Notes under the pieces: generated by a model
What the model saw: the letters and a program-made list of their open reading frames with translations, nothing else
What the model was told of the DNA's origin: nothing
The model's database searches: none
Shown here: one piece after another, positions 22,321-30,295 of the stretch
Numbering within the stretch: position 1 is the first letter of the stretch
How the letters are laid out: every line of letters begins with the position of its first letter
Program-made: the position numbers and the translations under genes
Source: an uncultured Eubacteriales bacterium
GTDB taxonomy: Bacteria; Bacillota; Clostridia; Oscillospirales; CAG-272
Reading direction: 5' to 3'
Assembly: GCA_934476315.1 (NCBI GenBank)
Contig: CAKSNQ010000015.1
Coordinates: 1-32,912 of the forward strand
Length of the DNA: 32,912 nt

Positions 22321-23082
22321 ATGGGAAAAATCATTGCATTTGCCAACCAAAAGGGCGGTGTCGGCAAGACCACTTCGACTGTCAACACCGCCGCCTCCCT
22401 GGGGGTTCTGGGCAAAAAGGTCCTGATCATTGACCTTGACCCGCAGGGAAACGCCACCAGCGGCGTCGGCATCTCCAAAAAATCGCTCAAATACACCATG
22501 CGCGACGTCATTTCCGAGGGCACAGACGTCGATGACGTCATTATGAAGACCGAATTCGACAATCTTTGGGTTCTGCCCGCCAACATTTCACTGGCAGGGT
22601 GCGAATTTGACCTCTACGAAATGGAAAACAGCGAATTCCACATGCGGGAGATTCTCGATCCCCTGCGCAAGGAATTTGATTACATTGTGATCGACTGCCC
22701 GCCGTCGCTCGGCATGCTGACCATCAACGCTATGACCGCCGCCGACGGCGTCATCATCCCTATGCAGTGTGAATTTTACGCGCTGGAGGGGCTGTCACAG
22801 CTGATGATTACCGTCAGCCGCATCAAACAGCACTACAACGCCAAACTAAACATTGCCGGGATTCTCGTCACAATGTACAACAGCCGCTTGCTCTTGTCGG
22901 TGCAGGTCATTTCCGAGCTAAAAAAGCACTACGCGGACAAGCTGTTCTCCACCACGATCTCGCGCAACGTCAAGCTCTCCGAGGCGCCCGGCTTCGGCGT
23001 GCCGGTCTATTACCACGACCGCCGCAGTAAAGGTGCGCAGGAGTACCTCGACGTGGCAAAAGAGCTGATCGAACGAATCTGA
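22321..23082 (+). CDS. parA: chromosome partitioning ATPase ParA (Soj)
   Basis: A 253-residue deviant-Walker ATPase. Walker A is NQKGGVGKTTS (from residue 9), with the signature Lys 11 besides Lys 16. The A' motif VLIIDLDPQGNATSG and Walker B DYIVIDCPPSLG follow. These mark the small chromosomal Soj/ParA type that lacks an N-terminal helix-turn-helix. It dimerises with ATP on DNA and is released by ParB at parS, moving origins apart. The start at 22321 is preceded by AGGAGGG four to five nt upstream and by the promoter; the open frame reaching back to 22045 runs through the parS sites and is not coding. Confidence 0.97.
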   Translation: MGKIIAFANQKGGVGKTTSTVNTAASLGVLGKKVLIIDLDPQGNATSGVGISKKSLKYTMRDVISEGTDVDDVIMKTEFDNLWVLPANISLAGCEFDLYEMENSEFHMREILDPLRKEFDYIVIDCPPSLGMLTINAMTAADGVIIPMQCEFYALEGLSQLMITVSRIKQHYNAKLNIAGILVTMYNSRLLLSVQVISELKKHYADKLFSTTISRNVKLSEAPGFGVPVYYHDRRSKGAQEYLDVAKELIERI

Positions 23083-23278
23083 CGAAACGGACGCTTTCGT
23101 GGCTTTTCGCCATCCGAACAGCGGCGATTTGCCGCAAAATACAGATTTCGCCATCAAAATCCGCAAGAAAGGATGCTTTTGCGCCGACGCAAAAGCCAAA
23201 AATGTAAAAATGCATCAGAGAAAAGCGTTTTCAGAGCAAAACCCCTTACAGCTGGATGAAAAGAACGAGGCGCGCCCC

Positions 23279-24190
23279 GTGAGCAAGGCGAAGAAAGCCG
23301 GCGGACTGGGCAGGGATTTCTATTCGCTTCTGGACGACAATATGCCGGAAAACAAGAAATCCTCCACGACGACATTGCGCATTGCCGACATTGAGCCGCG
23401 GAGCGACCAGCCGCGAAAGAATTTCGACCGCGAGGCGCTGGAGCTGTTGGCAGAATCCATCGGCACCTACGGCGTACTTCAGCCCATCATCGTGCGTGAA
23501 AACCCGGCTTTGGCGGGCACGTACGAGATCATTGCCGGCGAGCGCCGGTGGCGTGCCGCAAAAATGGCAGGGTTGAGCGAGATTCCGGTGGTCATTCTCG
23601 ACGGGGACGACCTCAAGGCGGCGCAAATTTCCATTATCGAAAACATTCAGCGCGAGGACCTCAATCCCGTGGAAGAATCCCTCGCCTACCGCGCGCTGAT
23701 CGAACGGTTCGGTCTGACGCAGGACCAGGTGGCGAAGCAAGTCGGCAAGAGCCGTTCCAACATTACCAATATGCTCCGCCTGCTCGACCTGCCCGAGGAC
23801 GTTCTGTCCATGCTCAGCGATGGTTCGCTGACCGCCGGACACGCGCGGGCACTGCTCGGACTGAACGATCCTGACAACATCCCCGTGCTTGCACAGAAAA
23901 TTCTGGAGCGGGAGCTGTCCGTGCGGGAGGTGGAGCACGCAGTCAAGCTCATGAACGAGGCGTCAGAGGACGAGGACGAAATGACCGATGCCGACGAGGT
24001 TTCCGAGGCAAACTTGCGGCGCGTCTATCTGCGCGATCTGGAACGCCGGGCGCTCGCGACCCTCGGGCGAAAGGTGCGCATCGTGGGCACAGACAAGAAA
24101 AAGACGCTGGAGCTCTCCTACACCGACGACGCCGACCTGGAGGAGCTCCTCAAAACGCTCTGCGGCAACAGCTTTTTTGACGAAAAATAA
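23279..24190 (+). CDS. parB: chromosome partitioning protein ParB (Spo0J)
   Basis: A 303-residue CTP-dependent DNA clamp that loads at parS and stimulates ParA. Visible are the ParA-interacting N-terminus (SKAKKAGGLGRDFYSLL), SDQPRKNFD, SIGTYGVLQPIIV, GERRWRAAKMAG, ENIQREDLNPVEESLAY, the helix-turn-helix around LTQDQVAKQVGKSRSNITNM, and the C-terminal dimerisation region. The GTG at 23279 gives the usual KKxGGLGR start and has GAGG 8 nt upstream. The open frame back to 23099 (with an ATG at 23211) would add a basic extension unlike the family. It probably shares the parA transcript despite a 196-bp gap. Confidence 0.93.
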   Translation: MSKAKKAGGLGRDFYSLLDDNMPENKKSSTTTLRIADIEPRSDQPRKNFDREALELLAESIGTYGVLQPIIVRENPALAGTYEIIAGERRWRAAKMAGLSEIPVVILDGDDLKAAQISIIENIQREDLNPVEESLAYRALIERFGLTQDQVAKQVGKSRSNITNMLRLLDLPEDVLSMLSDGSLTAGHARALLGLNDPDNIPVLAQKILERELSVREVEHAVKLMNEASEDEDEMTDADEVSEANLRRVYLRDLERRALATLGRKVRIVGTDKKKTLELSYTDDADLEELLKTLCGNSFFDEK

Positions 24191-24265
24191 GCCGTTTTTC
24201 GTAAAAAACACGCAAAATGACGGCAAAATTGACCGGATTTACGCAAAGAAAGGGAACGAAAGATC

Positions 24266-25552
24266 ATGTTAGACATCAAATACATCAAGGAAAATCCCGC
24301 GGAGGTCATTGAGCGTCTCGCCATCAAGGGCAAGGACGCAAAGGCGGAAATCGCACGCATTCTGGAGCTGGATGCTCAGCGCCGCGCCATGATTGCCGAG
24401 GGAGAAGCGCTCAAGGCGGAGCAAAACAAGACGACCAAGCTCATTCCGCAGATGAAGAAGGAGGGAAAGGACACGACCGCGATTTTTGCCGAGCTGAAGG
24501 CGCTCGGTGACAAGGCGAAGGCGATCGACGACAAGCTCAAGGGCGTCGAGAGCGAATTTTCCACCCTGATGTTGGGTCTGCCCAACCTGCCCGACCGCGA
24601 CCTCAAGCCCGGCGGCAAGGAAAACAACGAGCCGCTTCGCTACGACGGGAAGCCCCATTCTTTCGATTTTGAGCCGAAAAATCACGTCGATCTGTGCACC
24701 GACCTCGGGCTGATCGACTACAAACGCGGCGTCAAGCTGTCCGGCAACGGATTTTGGATCTATCGCGGCATGGGCGCGCGTCTGGAGTGGGCGATCCTCA
24801 ATTACTTTATCGAAACCCACCTGAGCCACAACTACGAGCTGGTTCTCGTCCCCCACATGCTCGGCTACGAGTGCGGCTTGACCGCAGGGCAGTTCCCGAA
24901 ATTTCAGGACGAGGTCTATTGGCTGGAGACCGCGGAGGACGAGCGTCGCCGCTTTATGCTGCCGACTGCCGAGACCGCGCTGGTTTCTCTCCACCGCGAC
25001 GAGCTGCTGACCGAAGCAGACCTCCCCAAAAAGTATATTTCCTACACGCCGTGCTTCCGCCGCGAGGCAGGTTCCTACCGGGCGGACGAGCGCGGAATGG
25101 TGCGCGGACACCAGTTCAACAAGGTCGAAATGGTGCAGTACACCCTGCCGGAGAAGTCCGATGAGGCGTTCGAGGAGCTGGTCTCCAACGCTGAGGGACT
25201 GGTTCGCGGGCTTGGTCTGCACTTCCGCACCGTCAAGCTGGCGGCGGAGGATTGCTCGGCATCCATGGCGCGCACCTATGACATCGAAATTCAGATTCCG
25301 TCCATGAACGGCTACAAGGAGGTCTCCTCGGTCTCCAACGCGCGTGATTATCAGGCGCGCCGCGGCAATATGCGCGTAAAGCGCGCGGACGGTCGGATCG
25401 AGTTTGTCCACACGCTCAACGGCTCCGGACTGGCAACCTCCCGGATTCTGCCCGCGCTGGTCGAGCAGAACCAAACCAAGGACGGCTCCATCGTCGTCCC
25501 CGAGGTTCTCCGCAAATACCTCGGCACCGACATCATCAAGAAGGGCGAATAA
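24266..25552 (+). CDS. serS: serine-tRNA ligase
   Basis: A 428-residue class II aminoacyl-tRNA synthetase of normal length that charges tRNA-Ser. An N-terminal long coiled-coil arm (about residues 1-105, rich in Lys/Glu/Ala) grips the tRNA long arm. The catalytic core has motif 2 (PCFRREAGSYRADERGMVR, ATP-binding Arg residues) and motif 3 (LNGSGLATSRILPALVEQN). The start at 24266 has AAAGGGAA somewhat far upstream. Only 75 bp separate it from parB, so no T-box leader fits; it may be transcribed from parAB. A 31-bp palindrome 31 bp after the stop codon probably terminates it. Confidence 0.97.
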   Translation: MLDIKYIKENPAEVIERLAIKGKDAKAEIARILELDAQRRAMIAEGEALKAEQNKTTKLIPQMKKEGKDTTAIFAELKALGDKAKAIDDKLKGVESEFSTLMLGLPNLPDRDLKPGGKENNEPLRYDGKPHSFDFEPKNHVDLCTDLGLIDYKRGVKLSGNGFWIYRGMGARLEWAILNYFIETHLSHNYELVLVPHMLGYECGLTAGQFPKFQDEVYWLETAEDERRRFMLPTAETALVSLHRDELLTEADLPKKYISYTPCFRREAGSYRADERGMVRGHQFNKVEMVQYTLPEKSDEAFEELVSNAEGLVRGLGLHFRTVKLAAEDCSASMARTYDIEIQIPSMNGYKEVSSVSNARDYQARRGNMRVKRADGRIEFVHTLNGSGLATSRILPALVEQNQTKDGSIVVPEVLRKYLGTDIIKKGE

Positions 25553-25555
25553 GGG

Positions 25556-26115
25556 CGACGTAGGGGTGACGTGGGAAGCGACGTGGGAAACTTTTTGGGA
25601 AAAAGTTTCCCACACCCTTCAAAAACATTTATAGAGGGAATAGCTGTTCGCCGTTAGACTTCTAAAGGCTTTCGCTATCTCTCTTCAAAAGTTTTCGCCT
25701 GCCTTTTCCAAAAGGCGTCCGCCCGCAAGCGGGCAGGTCAAGGGCGCGAAGCCCTTGTCGCCGCCCGCAGGCGGCGAAACCCCTCGGCGTTTCTTTTTCG
25801 GATTGTCCGCGGTAGGCACTGCCGCGGCAATCGGTTTTCTTTGCGCCTGTGGTGTCAAAGAAAAAGCGGCTGAAAGCGCCGGAATTGTTTGGGACTGTGG
25901 GCGCGTTTTGTGCTGGTGGCTGGTATCTACTTTGGGTTAGAAATCTTTCGTGCTGGATGTGGGGGGAGAACCCCTCAGGCGTCGGGGTTGCTCCCCCGCA
26001 CACCCCCCACTCCAAGGCTGGATGCGCGGCACATTGGGGAGGGCGGCGCGGGGGCGCGCCGATGACCCCTCCCCATGCCCCTCCCGGGATTCGCTGAAAT
26101 GCAGAAAGGTGGGCG
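25556..26115 (+). repeat. mosaic hairpin repeat, copy R3
   Basis: Same order as R4, plus strand: the GTGGGAAACTTTTT palindrome (25583-25613), the GTTAGACTTCTAAAG region (25635-25665), GCCTTTT/AAAAGGC (25701-25716), CCCGCAAGCGGG (25722-25733), TCGCCGCC/GGCGGCGA (25758-25777), the CCGCGG hairpin (25801-25832), TTTTCTTTG...CAAAGAAAA (about 25836-25865), the large GTGGGGGGAG-AACCCC hairpin (25959-26001) and a shortened GGGGAGG/CCTCCCC hairpin (26035-26075). The segment with the CGCGACG hairpin is partly deleted. No gene is credible from 25553 to 26325. Between 26115 and 26325 I see only a weak TTGCTC-18 bp-TGTTAT promoter candidate near 26170. Confidence 0.85.
25583..25613. terminator. 31-bp palindrome, likely serS terminator
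   Basis: Arms GTGGGAAACTTTTT and AAAAAGTTTCCCAC around GGG, 14 perfect base pairs. Same module as at 8139-8169 and 28465-28495. Confidence 0.6.
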
Positions 26116-26325
26116 AAAACATACAGAGGCGTGGCACAGCCGCGTCAGTCGCGCGTAGCGCAAGTGTTGCTCCCCCCACCGCTTCATTTCTGTTATCCCA
26201 TGCTCATCCCCGAGAATCGACAACGAATGTTCATATCCCCGAACGGCGACTGACCGCCCGCCGCCAGCCCTCCTGCACCCGTATGGAAGGTGTCGCCGCC
26301 CGGCTTCCCGCTCGCCGCATCTCAA

Positions 26326-27099
26326 ATGAAAGGAATTTTTCGCAAAGCGAAAGCGTGGTCTTGGCTCATGATGTTTCTCACACGCCTCCCCCTCCTGCGC
26401 TCGCTGTGTCAGGCGTCTGCTTCGTTGTCGTCCCCCTCGGATCAATCCCTGTTCCAAGAGCTGTGGGAATACTTTACAGAAAAGTATTTTTCTGTAAAGC
26501 TCGAAGATTATGACTATCAATACATTTCCCCCGGCGGCGGAACGCTGTTCTCCCTGCGCGGCGTTGTGATCGCCATTCTTTTGGGCGTCATCGTCGCCGC
26601 GGCGCTCTCGCTGTTCCAAAAACGCACGCTCGGCGAAATGGTTCGCGCGCTCTCCCGCAACGGGTGCAACGCGCCGGACAAGGCGATGACGCTCGCTGAG
26701 CTGGGGTTGCTCCGCGCCGCCGCCATCAAGGAAAATCTCCGCCGCGGGTCGTCGCTTCGCCGCGTCGTCCGTTGTGTGGAGCAGGAGGCTTACGAGGCGG
26801 CTCAACGCGAGAAACGCGAGGCATTCCTTGCCGGACAGAGTGGCGAGGACGCCAAGGACGGAAAGGAAAAATCCGCCAAGTGGCGCGACATTCCTTACAC
26901 CTACGATTTTGCAAACAATCATTTCTACATTCCGGAGGACCTGCGCGTCGGCGCCGAGATCCAGTTCGACAAAAAAGGATCCCATCCGATCCTTTTCGTG
27001 CTGACAATCCTCGTCTGCATCGTGCTGGCGGCGGTCGTCTGCTGGCTCATCCCGGAAATGCTGAAGCTGACGGACAACTTCATCGGGTTGTTCCGATAA
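26326..27099 (+). CDS. membrane protein of unknown function
   Basis: About 257 residues; I do not recognise a family. It has one hydrophobic helix near residue 80 (GVVIAILLGVIVAAALSLF) and a second near the C-terminus (PILFVLTILVCIVLAAVVCW). Between them a charged domain carries an Ala/Glu/Arg-rich stretch (QREKREAFLAGQSGEDAKDGKEK) and then IPYTYDFANNHFYIPEDL. Both helices probably sit in the cytoplasmic membrane. The start is uncertain: ATG 26326 (MKGIFRKAK) is chosen because an almost identical leader precedes rarA, but no good ribosome binding site is visible, and GTG 26290 or ATG 26368 are possible. A strong terminator follows at 27127-27169. Confidence 0.75.
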   Translation: MKGIFRKAKAWSWLMMFLTRLPLLRSLCQASASLSSPSDQSLFQELWEYFTEKYFSVKLEDYDYQYISPGGGTLFSLRGVVIAILLGVIVAAALSLFQKRTLGEMVRALSRNGCNAPDKAMTLAELGLLRAAAIKENLRRGSSLRRVVRCVEQEAYEAAQREKREAFLAGQSGEDAKDGKEKSAKWRDIPYTYDFANNHFYIPEDLRVGAEIQFDKKGSHPILFVLTILVCIVLAAVVCWLIPEMLKLTDNFIGLFR

Positions 27100-27126
27100 A
27101 TTCTTGACTACTCCTTATTTTCGCAT

Positions 27127-27169
27127 CCGTCAGTCGGTTTTGTTGTTTGTCCGGCTGACGGGCTTTTTC
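27127..27169 (+). terminator. intrinsic terminator before rarA
   Basis: CCGTCAGTCGG (27127-27137) pairs with CCGGCTGACGG (27151-27161, one G-U pair) around a 13-nt loop, followed by GCTTTTTCT. It lies 27 bp after the membrane protein gene, so rarA either has its own promoter, which I could not see, or depends on read-through. Confidence 0.8.
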
Positions 27170-27223
27170 TCAAATCCAATGAAAGGGCGCTTTCGCAAAG
27201 CGGAAGTCGCGGGTCTCTCACCT

Positions 27224-28444
27224 ATGAAAAACGCGCAACTGGCGGATTTGCTCCGCCCCAAGAGCTTCGACGAGATGGTGGGGCAGGAGCATTTGTTCGG
27301 CGCACGCGGGGTCATCCGTCGCATGGTGGACAGCGGACGCATCACCAATATGATCTTTTACGGACCGCCCGGGACGGGGAAGACCACTGCGGCGGAAATC
27401 ATCGCGGCGCGCTCCGGAATGACGTTCCGGCGGCTCAACGCGACCTCCGCGTCTCTCTCGGACGTCAAACAGATCCTCGCGGAAACCGACAATGTGTTCG
27501 GCGGCGGCGGAATTTTGCTCTATCTCGATGAAATTCAATATTTCAACCGCAAGCAACAGCAGTCGCTCCTGGAGTACATGGAGGACGGGCGCGTCACGCT
27601 CATTTCCTCCACCACAGAAAACCCGCATTTTTACGTTTACAACGCCATTTTGTCGCGCGCCTCGGTGTTTGAATTCAAGCCGGTCACGGCAAAAGCGTGC
27701 ATTCCCGCCATGCGCCGGGCGCTCGACTACCTCAACCGCGAAACGGGCGAGGAAAAAACCGCCGACGACGCTTTGCTCGAAAAGATCGGGCAGGCGACCG
27801 GCGGGGACGTCCGCGGGGCGATCGGACTGCTGGAGAACGTGTACTACGCGGCGGACGGCGCGCTGACCGAGCAGGACATGCGGGATTTTTCCTCCGGCGT
27901 GTGCAATTTCAACGACGACACGCACTACGACCTCCTGTCCTGCCTGCAAAAATCCATTCGCGGGTCCGACCCGGACGCGACCGCCTTTTACGTGGCGAAG
28001 CTGGTCGCCGTCGGGGAACTGCTCTCGCTGTGTCGGCGGCTTCAGGTCATCGCGTCGGAGGACATCGGGCTGGCATACCCACAGGCGGCGGCGATCACCC
28101 GCGCCTGCTGTGAATCGGCAGTGGAGCTGGGGCTTCCGGAGGGGAAAATTCCGCTCATCAACGCCGCGCTTCTGCTTGCCACCGCGCCGAAGTCCAACAG
28201 CGCGTACGCCGCGTATGCCGCCGCCGCCAAGGACATCGAGGAGGGGAAGGGGACGCGCGTGCCGCGGCATCTCCAGGCGCCGCTGTACCAGGGCTACCTC
28301 TACCCGCATGATTTTCCGAACCATTACGTCACCCAGCAGTACCTGCCGGACGACCTGAAAGGCGCCCGCTATTACCAGCCGGGCGACAACAAGACCGAAT
28401 CCGCCGCCGCCGCGTACTGGAAGGCGATCAAGGGGGAGAAATAG
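27224..28444 (+). CDS. rarA: replication-associated recombination AAA+ ATPase RarA (MgsA)
   Basis: A 406-residue clamp-loader-like ATPase acting at stalled or gapped replication forks. The N-terminal LADLLRPKSFDEMVGQEHLFG, Walker A GPPGTGKT (residues 47-54), Walker B LLYLDEIQYF (Gln where His is usual in DEIH), sensor 1 STTEN and the C-terminal helical domain with KSIRGSDPDATAFYVAKLV and SEDIGLAYPQA are all present. The ATG at 27224 matches the usual N-terminus. An in-frame ATG at 27179 gives MKGRFRKAEV and shares its context with the preceding gene. No strong ribosome binding site precedes either. Confidence 0.95.
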   Translation: MKNAQLADLLRPKSFDEMVGQEHLFGARGVIRRMVDSGRITNMIFYGPPGTGKTTAAEIIAARSGMTFRRLNATSASLSDVKQILAETDNVFGGGGILLYLDEIQYFNRKQQQSLLEYMEDGRVTLISSTTENPHFYVYNAILSRASVFEFKPVTAKACIPAMRRALDYLNRETGEEKTADDALLEKIGQATGGDVRGAIGLLENVYYAADGALTEQDMRDFSSGVCNFNDDTHYDLLSCLQKSIRGSDPDATAFYVAKLVAVGELLSLCRRLQVIASEDIGLAYPQAAAITRACCESAVELGLPEGKIPLINAALLLATAPKSNSAYAAYAAAAKDIEEGKGTRVPRHLQAPLYQGYLYPHDFPNHYVTQQYLPDDLKGARYYQPGDNKTESAAAAYWKAIKGEK

Positions 28445-28458
28445 GAAGGCATGCAAAG

Positions 28459-29632
28459 GACGACGTGGGAAACTTTTTGGAAAAAAGTTTCCCACACCCT
28501 TCCAAAACTCTTGGAGAGGGAATGGCTGTTCGACTTTAGGGTTCTAAAGGGTTCAGCTGTCCCTCTTTTTTGTTTTGTTTGCTTTCTCCCAAAATTCAGC
28601 TGTCTCTATTCAAAGTTTTCGCCCGCCTTTTTCAAAAGGCGTCCGCCCGCAAGCGGGCAGGTCGAGGGGCAACGCCCCGCGTCGCCGCCCGCAGGCGGCG
28701 AAACCTTGCGGCGTTTCTTTTTGGGATTGTCCGCGGTGGGTACTGCCGCGGTAGGCACTACCGCGGCAATCGGTTTTCTTTGCGCCTCTGGCTTCAAAGA
28801 AAAAGCGGCTAAAGATGTTGAATTTGCAGGGGATAGCAGGTGTTTTGTGCTTGCGGTTGGTGTCTACTTTGAGTTTGAAGTCTTTCGTGCAGGATGTGGG
28901 GGGAGAACCCCTCAATCGTCGGGGTTCTTCCCCCACACACCCCCTACTCCAAGGCTTTGATGCGCGTCGCGCCGCAACGACGCGGCGCTTTGGCGCATTG
29001 GGGAGGGCGGCGGGGTAGCCCCCCCGCCGATGACCCCTCCCCAGACCCCTCCCGGGCTTGCCGCGGTTTAGAAGGTTGGGCGCGGGCGGTTCTCCTCCAC
29101 CCCTCCCGGGGTTCGCTGGGATTTAGAAAGGTGGGCGAGGGAAAACTCTCGACGAGTTTCCCCTCGCCGCCGGGGAAAGTGCGCGGGATAGCCACTAAAA
29201 TGCGGCGCACAGCCAAGGAAGTGGGAGGAGGCGGAGGGACCGCGGCAAGCCGCCAAACCTCGGCGTTTGAGATGGTTTCTCCCTCCGCAAAGACGGCTGA
29301 AAGAGTATTGCTTTTGCTGTGTGGAAAATTTGGATTTGTTTCGCTTGCTGTTGGTATGTATTTTTAGCTGAAGTCTCCGACGCAGGATGTGGGGGAAGAA
29401 CCGGCTCAGTCGCCGCCGGTTGTTCTCCCCACTCCCCTCATTCCTAGGCTGGATGCGCGTCGCGCCGCAACAACGCGGCGCTTTGGCGCATTGGGGAGGG
29501 CGGCGGGGCAGACCCCCGCCGATGACCCCTCCCCAGACCCCTCCCGGTGCTCACGCGGTTTAGAAAGCTGGGTGCGGGCGGTTCTCCTCCACCCCTCCCG
29601 GGATTCGCTGAAATACAGAAAAGCAGGGCGTC
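28459..29632 (+). repeat. mosaic hairpin repeat, copy R4 (long form)
   Basis: This fills the gap between convergent rarA and the YbaK-type gene. In order: the GTGGGAAACTTTTT palindrome (28465-28495), the hairpin GAGGGAATGGCTG...CAGCTGTCCCTC with inner CTTTAG/CTAAAG (28515-28563) followed by six T, CGCCTTTT/AAAAGGCG (28624-28641), CCCGCAAGCGGG (28647-28658), TCGCCGCC/GGCGGCGA (28682-28701), a triplicated CCGCGG hairpin (28726-28772), TTTTCTTTG/CAAAGAAAA (about 28773-28802), and the large GTGGGGGGAG-AACCCC hairpin (28896-28936). GC-rich hairpins and the CGGCGTTTGAG segment (29245-29290) follow, then a second round that starts with the variant large hairpin (29389-29432) and ends near 29632. No credible gene. 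Confidence 0.87.
28465..28495. terminator. 31-bp palindrome, likely rarA terminator
   Basis: Arms GTGGGAAACTTTTT and AAAAAGTTTCCCAC with the 3-nt centre GGA, 21 bp past the rarA stop codon. Confidence 0.6.
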
Positions 29633-29715
29633 CCGACAGGCACGCCCCGCTTCCGGTTTTGTTCTCGTTTGCGGTTTTCCCTCGTTTTCAGTTTTATTTC
29701 CGCTTTTTTCCGCAA

Positions 29716-30207
29716 TTATCCCTCCGCCGACGACTCCTGCGAGGGCAGCTTGCAAACGTCCACCCACGCGACGTACCCCGTGTATTTCTCCATCTCGGAC
29801 AGGCTCAGCTCTATCGCGCTGTTCCCACTGCCGCACGCCGGAAAGACCGTCTCAAACCGCTTCAGCGACACGTCCAGGTACACCGTCACGCCATCGTTTA
29901 CGGCAAACGGGCAGACGCCGCCCACCGGGTGCCCGATCTGCTCCGCCGTTTCCTCCCGTGTCAGCATTTTCGCCTTGACGCCAAAGTATTCCTTATACTT
30001 GTGATTGTCCGTTTTCGCGTCGCCCGCCATGACGATCAGAATCGGCTTGCCGCCGACGGAAAACGACAGCGTTTTCGCGATCCGCTCCGGCTCACAGCCC
30101 AGCGCGTGCGCCGCAAGCTCCACCGTCGCGCTCGACTCGCCCAGCTCGATCACGCGGTCGCCGATTCCGTTCTCCTCGAAAAATTTCCGTACTCTTTCCA
30201 GTGACAT
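29716..30207 (-). CDS. YbaK/EbsC-type aminoacyl-tRNA editing protein
   Basis: A 163-residue free-standing editing domain of the YbaK/ProX superfamily. Seen are SATVELAAHALGCEPERIAKTLSF near residues 25-49, GGKPILIVMAGD, the DNHKYKEYFG segment with the family's conserved Lys, and GHPVGGVCPFAV (GxxxGGVxPxG-like). Members hydrolyse mischarged tRNAs such as Cys-tRNA(Pro) or Ala-tRNA(Pro); the exact substrate cannot be set here. It acts in the cytoplasm. The start at 30207 has GGAGG eight nt upstream. It lies 88 bp after glnN with a hairpin but no T-run between, so partial co-transcription is likely. Confidence 0.9.
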   Translation of the reverse strand: MSLERVRKFFEENGIGDRVIELGESSATVELAAHALGCEPERIAKTLSFSVGGKPILIVMAGDAKTDNHKYKEYFGVKAKMLTREETAEQIGHPVGGVCPFAVNDGVTVYLDVSLKRFETVFPACGSGNSAIELSLSEMEKYTGYVAWVDVCKLPSQESSAEG

Positions 30208-30231
30208 TTTTCCATCCTCCCAAAATCTTTC

Positions 30232-30260
30232 GGGGCTGTCACGTCCGGCGCGACAGCCCC
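30232..30260 (-). other. intercistronic hairpin between glnN and the editing gene
   Basis: GGGGCTGTC and GACAGCCCC form a perfect 9-bp stem with an 11-nt loop. The minus-strand tail GAAAGATTTTGG is poor in T, so it may be a leaky terminator or an mRNA 3'-end stabiliser. Confidence 0.55.
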
Positions 30261-30295
30261 TCGCTGTATCATTTCATTGTTTTTTACCCAAACCG

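Noticed and set aside
23099..23278. N-terminal extension of ParB of 60 residues
   Set aside because: No ribosome binding site is clearly better, and the extension is unlike ParB; GTG 23279 gives the conserved KKxGGLGR start. An intermediate ATG at 23211 cannot be fully excluded.
24173..24208. AT-rich hairpin TTTTTTGACGAAAAA/TTTTTCGTAAAAAA over the parB stop codon as a terminator
   Set aside because: The stem is weak and AT-only; serS follows closely without a visible promoter, so termination here is doubtful.
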